Source: Paralvinella palmiformis (Eukaryota > Annelida > Polychaeta > Terebellida > Alvinellidae). Taken from it: a stretch of DNA of 64,000 nt. The notes below the pieces were generated by a model. It was given only the letters and a program-made list of their open reading frames with translations. It was not told where the DNA came from and did not search any database. Every line of letters begins with the position of its first letter. Positions within the stretch are counted from its first letter, which is position 1. The stretch covers positions 1 through 64,000 of the forward strand of contig JAODUP010001449.1 in the NCBI GenBank assembly GCA_025642065.1, written 5' to 3'. This document shows, in pieces, positions 32,829 to 45,638 of the stretch. Both the position numbers and the translations under genes were made by a program.

Positions 32829-32998
32829 TATTCATTTTGTTTGTTTTGTTGTTCGGGGAGAACCCCAGGCTGTCGCTTATTCGGCACAGCCTCTATGTTC
32901 GAGTGGTTGAGAACCCCCCCCCCCTCCTCCACCACTCACAGCTAGGGGAGCAGTACGGAAAGATGGAGCCGAAATACCCTGAGGGTGGTCACTGCACT
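32829..32998 (-). mobile_element. SINE family 2 fragment
   Basis: Reverse-orientation body with GGAGAACCCCAGGCTGTCGC, CCTCTATGTTCGAGTGGTTG, a C-run, CCACCACTCACAG, GGAAAGATGGAGCC and ACCCTGAGGGTGGTCACTG. Confidence 0.85.
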
Positions 32999-32999
32999 C

Positions 33000-33580
33000 A
33001 CACATCCAAACCACACCACAAAGACATGAATATAATACAAACAACCACCAAGCAACGGATACCGGTAAATCATGTACATGTACTTCCATTTTAATTACCC
33101 ACAAGGTAAACACAATCAAACCCCGCTGTCATCATATTTATACCCGTATGTGATACCAACAACTGGTTAGCCACAAACCGCGAAATGTCAAGAACAGGCG
33201 TTTATTAACTCTTTTTCTAATATCAATTTAACGGAGAACCATGACTTTACACTTTACAGATCCACTTGTAGGTGGAGTGCGACTTTGCACAACTATCAGA
33301 TAAACTTGGCTCCCGGACGCAAACTCCTTAATTGCTCAGAATAAGACACACCATAATACTTGATCATAGGCCTCTTTCTATGACTCTCCTCACACAAGAA
33401 CTTGACCACACCAGATCTTTAAGTTGTGATGTTTGCGTATTTGTGTTGCAGTTTCTTGATTATGCGATCACTCAATTCTTTGGAAGTGTTACGTTTCTTG
33501 ATCAGTTTTTCTAGCTCACACACAAACACATATACATGTAAAAATTGTATTACGGCATAGTTTTCAAAATCATATCTTAC
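33000..33580. other. Intergenic, nothing recognised
   Basis: No supported gene. A minus frame near 33390-33515 (KLIKKRNTSKELSDRIIKKL) has a vague helix-turn-helix look but is too short and has a stop. Confidence 0.4.
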
Positions 33581-33582
<2 letters not shown>

Positions 33583-33626
<44 letters not shown>

Positions 33627-33647
33627 AGAGAGAGAGAGAGAGAGAGG
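33583..33647. repeat. (TA)n(GA)n microsatellite
   Basis: TA repeat followed by GA repeat. Confidence 0.95.
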
Positions 33648-34205
33648 GGGGAATGTATGCCTTTTGGCCTGGTACGAAATTGCATTGTGGCGGATTGAAG
33701 CAGTGGCGTACAAATTGTGTTACGACACGTAGCAATCTACGTCTGTAAACTTCCGGTTCTGTAAACTGTTGACGTATGTAGATGTTTTAATAGAGTTTAG
33801 ATCTATAGAGTATACTTCCTATGACACGTTTATCAGACTATAACAGGTCAGTTCATGGTATTACCATGTTTTAAGAAATTTTACACAGATGGATGTTACT
33901 TATTTAATTGAAAAACTAATAATATTTTAGAAGTTGTCTTTCTTATTTAGTATTTACTAATTTAGAATTAGTTAGTCACTCACTGTTACTGTTAGACCTA
34001 CTTGATTGATAAGACATAAGTCTAAGATGGTAAGTTTATTAGATCTATTCTATAGTCTAATTTAGACAATCTGTAGAATATGCTTGATCGACTTTAGGTC
34101 TAGACTAATTAGTAATAACTAGACTGTAGACTAGACCTAGTAGTAATAACAGTTTAATACTGAGTACAACTACTAAGATGTAGCAGTTGGCCTACAATAG
34201 AACCA

Positions 34206-35000
34206 TTGCATGATGACATCAAAATTTTAACCTTAAACGTCAATGTTCCGGATCTGTTATAATCATGCCAAAAACTAACTCCTGCATACCGTATTGTCAT
34301 ACCACTAGTAAGCAATATAAACATTTAAGTTGGCATGTGTTGGCCGCAGGATGAAAGCTGAGAAAGCATTGGGTAATTTTAATTTGAAATGACAATCTGC
34401 GAGTCAAATTTGTATAATTACAGTGTCAGTGTAAGGATTGACTGAAACAGTGAAAGGCGCAAATAAAGTGTTATTTACCAATATTATTATCCATCAGTTC
34501 ATAGATAATAATATTGGTAAATAAAGTATAATTTACCATATTATTATATCCATAAATAATAAATTAAATTTACCAATATACTGGACTCTATTCTTCTTCT
34601 TTTCGTTAAATATAATTTTTGTGTGATTTACTACGAACACCACATTTTAAGTCTTTGTTATGTGCAGTGAATAGTATTGTACTATGGTTTACAATGTTGA
34701 ATACCCAACTTTATTATCATTTATAAAGTAACAATGACAGACGATTAGCATATAGTAATAATCTGATTTTCAATTTTGGAAAACAGTTTTTCAACAGTGC
34801 TGGCTTTTTCAGTGTCGAAGCAGAGTTAAACTGTACACATAATTTAGTTTTGGCTTGATTATAACAGATCCGGAACATTGACGTTTACAGTTAAAATGGC
34901 GGGAATATTCCGGTATTATCACTCAGTGGACCCCCTATAAATCCCACAATGTAAAGCGCAGCTGGTTTGTTTTGGTTTGTGATGTCATCATGATTCAGGC
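34206..35000. mobile_element. 0.8-kb element with inverted termini and a perfect inner hairpin
   Basis: Arm 34222-34271 (ACGTCAATGTTCCGGATCTG, TTATAATCATGCC) is inverted at 34848-34897. GATGACATCA at 34211 pairs with TGATGTCATC near 34979. Inside, 34471-34491 and 34504-34524 form a perfect 21-bp inverted repeat. No transposase. MITE-like. Confidence 0.75.
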
Positions 35001-35309
35001 TTATTAGTACAAACTACACGGAAAACATAAAGCACGACATTACTGAGTACTGAAGTGGGGGTCCATCAATCTCAACCCACGTATTCCAAGTGGGTTAACA
35101 TTAAAATAGTTGCTCATACCATAATATCAATGGGCTGAGATCGACGTGAGTCTCGTCAATATATCATATGTTGATTTTGCATTAAAGTGTTTAATGTAAA
35201 TACGTTTTTGATGTCGCCGAACTTGGCCCCCCTGTGCGTTTTTCAACCAGGGTATTAGGTGCATGAATGGGTATATTTTGCACACCACTGTGGGAGTCAG
35301 CAATCTTAG

Positions 35310-35425
35310 AGTGGTTGGAGGACTTGACCAAGTCAATGGACACTACCGTGGTGGTGGGGTTGGAGTGGTCGGACGACTTGACCGAGTCACCAGACACTGC
35401 TGGCCCATGGTGGTGGTGTTGGCAA
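35310..35425. repeat. About 57-bp minisatellite, two copies
   Basis: GAGTGGTTGGAGGACTTGAC and GAGTGGTCGGACGACTTGAC start imperfect copies that continue into GTGGTGG. Confidence 0.75.
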
Positions 35426-35586
35426 TCTCATATAATTATAAAGCAAGTAAACATTCATGTAACATTTTATTTCTGTACACAAATACATATATTTAATTAG
35501 GCTGGCCATTTAATTATACATAACAATACATAGGAGTACCTCTTTAACAACCAAATAGGTGGGCCGTGATGAACGTGAGTCCTGAA

Positions 35587-35945
35587 GTGAGCTCCAGTGG
35601 TCTAGCGGTTAAGCACCTTGCAACTGATGTCAACGGTCACAGGTTTGATCCCAGCAAGAGGTGGAAACTTTCCAGAGATTAATTTCTAAGCTCACAACAT
35701 CGTGGGTGGCTGACCATGTAAAATGGTACTGCTGTCTGCATTGAATTGATTAAAATAAAGGGGGACGGTAAAAATCCCCTGTGGACTTAATACACTCTAG
35801 CAGTGACCACTCTCAGGGTATTTTTCAGCTCCATCTTTCCATACTGCTCTCTTGTGAGTGGGTAAGGAGGATAAGTCTCAACCACTCCAACATAGAAGCT
35901 GTGCTGATCAAGTGACAGCCTGCGGAGTCTCCCCAGAATACAAGC
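35587..35945 (+). mobile_element. SINE family 2, full-length copy
   Basis: tRNA-like head AGTGGTCTAGCGGTTAAGCA with B box GGTTTGATCCC, then the body: ATTAAAATAAAGGGGGACGG, AGCTCCATCTTTCCATACTG, CAACCACTCCAACATAGAAG, GACAGCCTGCGGAGTCTCCC. Gives the reference orientation for this family. Confidence 0.88.
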
Positions 35946-36036
35946 AACAGTACTGAGTATGGATAACCATCCAATCACATTATTTATATAGGCACTTTCA
36001 TAAAAAATTAACTTTGGTAGTTTGATGAAAAAAATT

Positions 36037-36224
36037 ATACAAACACAAAGAGCTCAGTTTCTATAACCATATAAAGTTTGAAATTGAATTATTATCAATA
36101 GGTAACATGTAAAGAAAGTTATACACATTTATACAAACATAAAGAGCTCAGTTTCTATAACCATATAAAGTTTGAAATTGAATTATTATCAATAGGTAAC
36201 ATGTAAAGAAAGTTATACACATTT
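36037..36224. repeat. 94-bp tandem duplication
   Basis: Two nearly identical copies start ATACAAACA(C/T)AAAGAGCTC at 36037 and 36131, with one mismatch noted. Recent local duplication. Confidence 0.95.
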
Positions 36225-36227
36225 TAT

Positions 36228-36282
36228 TTAGGCTGTTCCGAATAAGTGACAGCCTGGGGATTCTCCCCGAACCATAAAACAC
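36228..36282 (+). mobile_element. SINE family 2, 3'-end fragment
   Basis: Only AAGTGACAGCCTGGGGATTCTCCCC remains in two blocks of the family 2 terminus. Confidence 0.7.
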
Positions 36283-37426
36283 GCATTTTAATGAGATAAA
36301 AATATCATGAATTTATGTCACCAATTACTATTTATTAGCATTGCCATAATTGTGACAATCATAATGATAAAACTTGGGTGACTATTTCAAAAGTTAACAT
36401 AAATAATAGTTTTTGTCTTCAAGTAAAAAAAACCTTCTTAATCTCCTGACAAGCAGACAAGGAATTTAGTACTAAATATATTAACACCACCTTTTGGTGG
36501 CCTCCAGATGAATTAGTGCACAAAACTGTAAATTATTTTAAAAAATTGTTCGTTGGAAGGAAATAAACCTGAAAAAAAATATTTCTGTGACATCATTTTT
36601 CTTGTCAGATGGTTATTTATGGGAGTAATGAGCATCTGAAAATATGTGTACATACATTTCAACTTCAAATTGTGAAAAATAGCTGTATTTTGACAGATAA
36701 TGAATCAGACAATAAAGTTTTTTATTTACAATAATGGCAGCATGTGATTATATCAAAGAGACAGTAAAATAATCTGAGATAGGGACTACTCCTTTTCCAA
36801 GCAGCGGTCAGTTGGTCATTGCTTTTTTTGTGACATTCAGTCATGACGTTTATCAAAGTGCCTATAAATTACCATGTGATGTACCGAATATGAAGTTACA
36901 CTAACTGTTGGATCCTGTCTTACCATATTTGCATACTTAATTTTATGCTACAGTATCTTGCTCATTTCACCTAACCTTGTGTCAAAAGCAATACAAACTT
37001 GATATAAATGTATTCAGTGTGTTGTTGGTGACAACATTTTCTGGGAGAAAGTTCCAATAATTTACAATCTGACATTTGACTGAAAACCATGATTTTTGTA
37101 TCTGATCTGGATATTTTGTTTCTGAATTTTCTCACTGTGGCCTCTACCTGTGTGTTCTCATTAGTTGAAGAAGAGACTAGGCTCAGTACTTTTCATACCA
37201 CTCAAGGTCAGTTTAATATTTAAATTTTTACAGGTTGGCTAGTTTTTGTCATGCCAATATCAATATAAAAAGACTAGATTTGTAGATTGTTAGACAAGGC
37301 ACCGATTTTCAAAAGTTTGTGATTGCACTAGACACATACTACTACTCTACCTTTTGTTGTTGTTAAGTTATGCTTAATAAAAAATATGATCTTTTTCAAT
37401 AAAGCAGCCAATTTCAAAATCTTATC
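36283..37426. other. Intergenic, nothing recognised
   Basis: AT-rich. No gene or repeat supported. Confidence 0.5.
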
Positions 37427-37743
37427 CAGGATCAGAAAAATATTTCTACATCTCACTAGCCCCATGGCTAGTAAAATTTAAATCCACTAGCCCAACAAAA
37501 TTTCTAACCAGCCCAACAAATTACTAGTCGAAGCAAAACTAAACTGGAGTCATAAATATAAACATAAATCGAACATACCCAAGAACTGCACCCTTGATAT
37601 ACCTAATATTCATACAAATAATCAAATGTTACATTGTGATATTTGCTGTGAACAATTGCTTTAATTGCTCAGTTTCTTTTTAAAAAATCAGGAAGTTATC
37701 ACAAAACTTTTGAAATACCATAAAATGTAATTGTGACCACATA

Positions 37744-38661
37744 CAGGGCCCCATTATACCACAGTCTGTTATAACACGAAATTAGATATAACATGGTCAG
37801 ACCTTGGACCCCATATCATTTAAAATACGCAACTGACTGATGAAATAATTTGAAAGCATTTTGACAGTTTGTAATTCACACATAAAAACATAGCCAATGG
37901 CCACAACATACCCATGCTTATATTGATTGAGCACAAACTTAAGTATACACCACCTTGGCTCAATCAGCCAAACAAACAGCCCAGTCATAACCCTCAATTA
38001 CTGTGTGACTCCACCCACTAAATAAGTTTGACATTTTCATTACAAAAGCAGATACACAATCAAATACATTTTCATGAATGTTTATTTGCACACATGCACC
38101 TCTAAATGTTCATTTATTGGTTCATATAGTTGCTACCTTTATCTGATCTGTAAAACATGCACTATTTCTGGCAGATGAATATTACCAATCCAAGATGGCT
38201 GCTACTTTATGCCCAATTTTGTAGAAACATTTTATTTTCCACACAAACACTGAGGTAACATTATGTTTAAGCCAACAAATGATTAAACAATTACTGGAAA
38301 CATTTATGAAATAACAGTTGTGTGTGATGATTGATGTTTTACGGCCACTTTTTGCACACGATAGGCTAAATGGGCCGAGTAACATCCAAAGGTAATGAAG
38401 CGAAGTCAAAGGTGAAACACCCTTCAGATATGCCCACACCGAGATTCGAACACAGTGGTAGTGATCTGTGGTCCAACACACTACCGCTAGACCACGGAGG
38501 CATCCCTAACAGTTGTATGTAATCTTAAAGTTAAAAGCTGGTGCAAAATGAGGTGAATACATGTAGTGCCTATTATCGCCCACCCCAATAGTTCCCCTGT
38601 CTCACTTCAGAGTCCACAGGTTGTGGACCCCAACAACTATGTTATAAAGGGGGCTCAACTG
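37744..38661. mobile_element. Tigger-type MITE nested in the hAT element
   Basis: Ends CAGGGCCCCATTATACCAC and, inverted, CAGTTGAGCCCCCTTTATAA; flanking TA at 37742-37743 and 38662-38663. Related to 18297-18598. Carries a SINE at 38318-38507. Confidence 0.85.
38318..38507 (-). mobile_element. SINE family 1, best-preserved copy
   Basis: Minus head GCCTCCGTGGTCTAGCGGTA (A box) and TGTTCGAATCTCGG (B box), then TTCACCTTTGACTTCGCTTC, TCGGCCCATTTAGCC and AAAGTGGCCGTAAAACATCA. About 190 bp. Confidence 0.88.
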
Positions 38662-38981
38662 TATCCAGTAATTGATATTCTGTAATTAACATCTATGATC
38701 TGAATGCCACTCAATTTAGTGGGTATATTTCACAGAATTAGTAGTGCATTCTCTTAAAGTTCTTGATCTGATCATGCTATAGAATTTCTTTGCTTTTGTT
38801 CCACCACAAAGAGTTCCAAAACAGCTGAAACCTGTTGCACCAAAAAATGAACACAAGACTGCTGCATATTTTGCCATAAGATGGCAGTAGCCCGGTCGGG
38901 CTAGTATTTTGGACCAGTCACTAGCCCACAGACAAAATCCTCAAGTCCCAGTCATCTGGGCTACCAATTTTTCCAGCCCTG

Positions 38982-41630
38982 TCTTATCACATCAACATAT
39001 TGCCATCTCATGAGACTTTGAGATATGTAATCTTATAAATAATTCAAGATCATCATCTGGGAAATGTTGTTTCCACTGGGTGACTGAATGGTTTGTTTAG
39101 CCTCAGAACTGGTTAAACCCCAGATATATTGTCAAAAAACTATTTCTTTACAGGATTCCCACAGGTCCTGGAAAATAACAAATTAATTTTCCAATTTCTG
39201 GAAATGTTCTTGAATTTTTCAAAATTATGAAATGTCCTGAAAAAAATATTGCCTGTGAAAAAATCCACTTATAACAAAAAAGTCTGTGCTTAAATATTAT
39301 TCTGGTAGAAGAAAACTACTATATATGTCTTGATATCCTCTGTTAGTTAAAATTTAAATAAAAGTGGATGGATCAGACAGCTTGAAGGGGTGAGGAGGAG
39401 GCTGTACCAAAAAAATGTCAATAATCCAGCATACATTGAATAAATATCATATGCCCTTTCGCACGTATCTTGATTTATTACCTTTAAATCTTGTATATTT
39501 TGTCCTGGAAAAATTATTATAAAAAAAAATCTTGGTTGTGGGAACCATGTATTTACTCTTTCCTCCAAACTTGATTTCCTATCCTATTGACTATGTATTA
39601 TTTTCAAAATTGCACACTTCACAGTTTATCAAAATGGTTATGTTGGGGTGTGGAAATTTGCTGCTTTGTTTAAAATATTCAAACTGCAAAGTAAACAAGG
39701 CTTAAATGATAAAAGAAAATGTGCAAAAACTAACATCAGATCTCATCTTTTTAGAAGGTTTTGTTTGATGCTGCATAGGCAATAACACAACAATTAGCTG
39801 ATGTGTTAATACTCATTTCAATAGATGGCACCACTGATATGTGTCTGTTGTGCCTCTTCCACCATGTGCACTTTTGTCAGTAATATGTAATTGTGAAGAT
39901 GTGCTGGTGCAGTCTTAAAACTTGCAATGTATGAATATTACACTTAGAAGGCTACCCCCTGATAATTCATGAAAGATGCAAAAATATAAGCTCACTGCTA
40001 ATTTGCCAGACAACATATCATAGCTTTTGAAAGATTAGTCTCTTTCCAGATTATGCCATTGGTCATACTGAATTTATGTTCCAAGCGTAATGCTAAAATT
40101 GAACAGTTATTACTCCTAATAATTAAATAATGCTTAGTTTATATCAGTCATACTACTATTAAAAATTGATCTTAACCTTTCAGTTAAATTACACACACAC
40201 CTGTATACAAATTAATGTATACAGTTGTAAAGAGATTTGAAGTTGTAACCAACCTTTTTCATAATGGATCAAACTTATATGGAATTTTAGCCTTGGTTTA
40301 TCCATATCATTGAATTACAATTTTTGTTTTGGCTTCTTTTTAAATGATTAACAAGTATATTTCAACTTTATATCTATGTAGCTAATGTAAACTTTAGCTT
40401 ATGACATTTGAATTCGTTGAATAATGATTTCTCCAGCATGAAAAATACAAAAGATAAAGTATTTTAATATGTGTCAGTTAATAGTTAGTCACATGTCAAT
40501 GATTCTCTATTACAGTAAGTAAAGTTATTGTACCATGCTTCATAAAATATTTGTAAATATTCTAATTGTGTCACACTTATGACATTCACCCTACCACCAA
40601 TTAACAACCATTTCAGGTATCTAAAGTGTATAATAATTACATTATAGGCATTTGTCAAAGCATGCTAACAATTTTTGTTTATTACAGTTGTTGACTACTA
40701 CAACATAAATCTATGTAATTACTGAAAATCAACAAATAAGCTCAAAATCATTTAAATTTAAGAATTTTACAATTATAACAAGAATATATAAATATAATGT
40801 CATGTCAAATTTGATAAAAATGAGATTCGTTTCAGTGTTTTAATCCACGTAACTTGATATGTGATTAACATAGAAACTTAAAATGTTCAGCATCCACGGA
40901 TCATCAATATTTGCAAGGAATAATATCAGAATACCATATTTATCATAAGATATTAGCTAATAAGTTGACTGGGATACAAGGCTTCATTTATTTTTAACTT
41001 GGCTATAAACTATTCATGCAATAATTATATGATAATTACTTTAAGGATTATGTCACATCATAAATTTGCTTTTATCAGCCAGTCAATAACAGAGTATTTA
41101 ATCATTGTTATATTTTTAAAACAAAAGAGAAATATTTCAGTAAAGGATTAATATCCTGCATTTCTCCCTACTCTCACTTGTCGTAGCCATTTATTTACTC
41201 TCAGTTATAATCTGGCATCACGATGTGTTATCATATGACAAGTCCAATCGATGCCTGGATATAAGATGTAATACTGACAGAAGCTCTTGGTTAAAGCAGA
41301 TCCTTTAATTTATATTTTTCTTCATACAGTAACGTGCAACTTACTGCTGGTCTAAAACAGTAGTTTTTAGGCCTAATACTTGTGAGCATTTTATTAATGA
41401 GAAATCTAATGGTTTGCCAGGATGCGAATGTGTAGCATTTAATCTATTTGGCAAGGAGAGTTTGGTGAGGAATGACCATTATTAGATGCATGTATTATTA
41501 ACCTGTCTTCAAACAATGTAAACTACCAATGTTGTCATTGAAATGATGTATTAATTAATTCTTCAATATTGTGTGCATTACTATGTTATAATTACTTCTA
41601 TTTCACTATGTCTGTAATTACTGTACAGTG
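38982..41630. other. Intergenic AT-rich DNA, nothing recognised
   Basis: No exon or element supported over this 2.6 kb. It would include the upstream flank of SLC38A10; no core promoter motif stands out. Confidence 0.5.
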
Positions 41631-41631
41631 T

Positions 41632-41745
41632 TTGGTTTGATATGTTGCTGTTTTGTGGACGCTTTTGAGAACGCAACAGGCTACATGAGCCGAGTAACCT
41701 CCCAGGTAATCAGAAGTGAAAAATGAACATTTTCATAACACATGC
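41632..41745 (-). mobile_element. SINE family 1 fragment
   Basis: Diverged body: CTGTTTTGTGGACGCTTTTG, ACAGGCTACATGAGCCGAGT. The head is lost. Confidence 0.65.
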
Positions 41746-41779
41746 CAAGGAGATGCCTGTTCTTTATACTATAATAAAA

Positions 41780-41955
41780 GTGGTGCCTCCATGGGCTAAC
41801 TGGTAGCATGGTTGGCCACAGATATATAGCACTTGGGTTCAAACCTTGACTGGGCTATCTCAGAATGGTGTTTCATCTTTCTCTTTGCCCTTTAAGATCG
41901 CTCACCCCATTTAGCCTACCTTGTCCACAAAAGTGGCTGTAAAACAGCAACATTT
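41780..41955 (+). mobile_element. SINE family 1 copy
   Basis: Head GGTGCCTCCATGGGCTAACT, B box GGTTCAAACCT, body ending AAAAGTGGCTGTAAAACAGC. Sits tail-to-head opposite the fragment at 41632. Confidence 0.8.
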
Positions 41956-42047
41956 GTTTACTGTAATAAAAGATGTGTAATAATTTGTAGCTGTTGATCT
42001 GTGCTCATACTACTACATACTTACCATAAATGATCTTTTCTCTTCAG

Positions 42048-42192
42048 CAAGAAAGATACCTCGCAGCATTGACTTCCATCATTTCTCTTGTTGAGCAGAA
42101 TGAGGCTGTGACCCTTTGTTCAGCCTAATTTTGCTATGTAAGGTCACCTACATATAGATATACGGCACATGAAAGTTTATCCATCTAACAAG
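42048..42192 (+). promoter_or_regulatory. SLC38A10: SLC38A10 5' UTR with two mini uORFs
   Basis: Acceptor CTTTTCTCTTCAG at 42047 suggests an upstream non-coding exon. The leader holds ATG AGG CTG TGA (42100-42111) and a start-stop ATG TAA (42136-42141). Such uORFs commonly lower translation of the main frame; the effect here is inferred. Confidence 0.6.
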
Positions 42193-42288
42193 ATGACTGC
42201 TGGTCAAACCAATTGGCCATATGTGATAAACCTGGGCAACAGCATCATAGGTGTTTCTGTGCTGACGATGCCCTTTTGTTTCAAAACA
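42193..42288 (+). CDS. SLC38A10: SLC38A10 exon 1 (coding): first membrane helix
   Basis: [16 protein letters not shown] then [16 protein letters not shown]; donor AAACA|GTAAGT, phase 0. The conserved [12 protein letters not shown] segment of helix 1 is intact. Confidence 0.92.
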
Positions 42289-44292
42289 GTAAGTTAGCTT
42301 CTCACAATAATCTCATATATAGAATATTTGGCAGTTAAAACTAGTCAATATCTTATATGGCAGTACACTATTATTTTTTTACCTCTAAAATATATTTATA
42401 AATAAAATAAAATGATTTCTGTATTTTGAAATACGACCAATGTATCAACTTTATATGTGCCAACTGGCTATTCATGCAATACGAATTACTATATATATTA
42501 ATTAGTCACTTGATAGAAGTGACAATTATTAATTTAAAGATGCACCCTTGAGTGGATGCTGCTAGTAAGTACACCTTATTAAAGTATTATCATTAAGGCA
42601 TATAGCTAGCAGATTTTAAGCATATGACTCTGTTATATGAACATATATCAGACATGAAGCCAACATTTATTACATGGGAAATTAATGAGTGTCATAGTTA
42701 GGGGCCTACCATTTATCAATGCTAAAAGCATGAAATAATGCTAAGTTGATATTAAAAAATGATTATTTGCTGCGATTGAATAATATAGCAAAATTTTTGT
42801 ATATTGTTATTTTGAATGTACTGTATATACTCGCATATAAATCACACTTCTTCTACTCCGAAATCTATGCCAAAATCAAGTACTTGTCCATACATCATAC
42901 TAAAAGGGAAGGTAATCTTTGACATAATTTAGGGGGAAATACAATAATATTGTTTTTCAACATTAATAATGAATCCAAACTTAAACGTAATAACCACCAA
43001 TATTATTCAATCTGATGCTCTAATTACTAATGTGATGATCACAAAGACTTTTCATTACTATCGAGAGCATGTGTAATTGAACGGAATGGTAAATGAGGCC
43101 ACTCAAAGAATGACAATAGAAGCCACATCAAAGGAAAATGATTACAGCAAACAATATGTTCATTACTTCCAAAACTGGCACATGGGAACTACTAATAAAC
43201 TTAAAACTACTTCAAACAGCATTACAGAAACTAACGCACAGCAGCAGACAACCTGAAGTGGCTGTTGTTACCTATTATCACACACTGGCTGAAAACGGCC
43301 TAGGATTAAATCGACCCCCAGCCATCATTATCAAAGAAGTGCCCTACCAGCAATGATTTAGATGCCATGGAAGATGATGTATTGTGTCCGACACTGACTC
43401 CAATAAAGAAGGCAGTGACATGTATGATGACGTGATAACACACGAACAGATACAACAGATGTTCAGTGAAGAGAGTAATGATATTTATTTTTTTGGTTTT
43501 GAATCAACACTGTTGATTTTAGTGGGTCTTATATGTGGGTTCGACTCCAGGGGGGGTTTATTGGTCCTAAAACAGGTGCATCTTATAAGCGAGTGCGACT
43601 TACACGCAAGTATATACAGTATTTATTTACTCTTTGATTTCGGTCAGTCTTAGTTGTAATTGACTACATGATTAATGGGTAGATATTACAATTAATCATA
43701 ATCTCTAATACTAAAAACATTATACATATGTTATCTAAATATAAGCATAATCTATTTATGTATATAGTTCAGAGCAAATCTTTTGACAGTGAATTAGCCT
43801 TTATTTTGTTTGAAGGCCAGGGGTTCAAAATAATTCGCCAAGTGCTAACTCATTTAATGCAATTCATGAGAATGTTGTATTTGTTTTGTAATATTATAAA
43901 TATGCACACCGACTCTTCAACCTGTTATGGATGTGGAACAGAAATGTTTTTTTTTTTCTTTATTTCTCTACTTCAGTGCGGCGTCTTACTTGGCCCCTTG
44001 CTGCTATTGGGCAGTGCTTGGTTGACGTCCATATCATGTAATTTGCTGGTCAAGGCTGCCTTTACCTCACGCAGGAGGTCATATCAGTATTTAGGTTGGT
44101 GCTAATATAGCTATTTCAGTCATCTATTATGTTATCAATAATTGGTCAAATAATAGTGTAAGTTATAAGCAATGCACAACATTTATAATTAAAGCCTATT
44201 CTTTGTATTTGTAATGAAACTGAATCTGGCATACAGTAAAATCTTATTGTTTCAAAGTTGTGAAAGTTGTCTCTTCACAACTTATATATATA

Positions 44293-44332
<40 letters not shown>

Positions 44333-45598
44333 GTGAAGAGACAATATTACATGCATCAAGCTGGGAATTTAAATTAGCTCTGATACCAGAAAACATTTGA
44401 GCCAGTAACCTTGACACAACAAATATTTATTGTATACATTTTATCAAGTAGCTGTTCAGTTCAGTCTGAATTAATCAGTATTTAATGTGACTCGTATCAT
44501 CTACTTTTTAGCATTCCATGCTATTGGACAGGGTGGAAAGCTGTTTGTCGAGATATGGTAATAATTCATCTGAATAATTTATTACAATAAATAACACTTG
44601 TTAAATATATAGTAATTTGAGATAATAAAAACATTAACTAATCCGAGCTGTTTATTATTATTAGAAAGAGTGAATTATTATCATACTTTGTGATAAATGT
44701 ATTTTAATATGATATTATTTCATATCTTCCAGTATGATAGGTTTGTTAATTGGTACATCTATAGCATTTTATGTAATTATGGGTGATCTGGGACCAGCCA
44801 TCATTTCACGTGTCTTGGGCATAGAGGTTAGTAATAGTATACTGATTTTTCAGACAATCTTTGATAGAAAGAATAATGTGTAAAAAATATATTGTTTGAT
44901 AGAACTTGGTGTGGGTTTATTTTGTGCTTTGTGTTTAATATATCTGTCTTTTAAGTGCAGATGTATGCAATTTTCAGTTATATTTGTATTGGATTTGTGT
45001 GTGTGTGTGTGTGTGTGCAAAAATCCATATTCCTTAATCAGGTTCAAAATCAATCTGCTAAAATAATTTTAGTTTTGAGGGAACTAAGACTCCATTTTGA
45101 TTTGCATATTCATGAGCTTCCTTGAATACATCATTGTCTCAAATATTTTTCTCGTTTCCCCATTCCTGTGTTGTCAGATTTCATAGCTTTCTTCTTTGTT
45201 AGATTTCCTTCAACCTTATTTTGCCTATAAATTTAGGGAAGATGTGACCTACTATTAATCCATAATGGGCCAAATGTTAATTGATAAGGAAAAATATCTA
45301 TTTCATTGATGAATCTGATACCCAAAGGCATGAAATTTTGGAAATATAGCTCTGTGTATTATATATTTTTCAAAACATTTGACATACAGTCTTTATCATT
45401 AATTTTAAGTAATACTCTTCTTATATTGACAAAATTTATTATATTTTTGTAGAACACTGATTCATTAAGGACAGGCTTACTTGTTGTCATGGCCTTGGGT
45501 ATCGCTTTGCCTCTAGCACTGCTTAGAAACCTTAACACCCAGAACATTAATGCCATCTCATTTGGTTTTTCCCTATGGTATTTGTGGCTGAGGTGGGA

Positions 45599-45638
<40 letters not shown>

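Larger units (their letters stand above)
37427..38981. mobile_element. Non-autonomous hAT element with 7-bp target duplication
   Basis: Ends CAGGATCAGAAAAATA and, read from the other side, CAGGGCTGGAAAAATT, with CTAGCCC-rich subterminal repeats on both sides. TCTTATC borders both ends directly (37420-37426 and 38982-38988), fitting hAT insertion, which makes 8-bp duplications. The interior is split by a Tigger MITE. Confidence 0.85.
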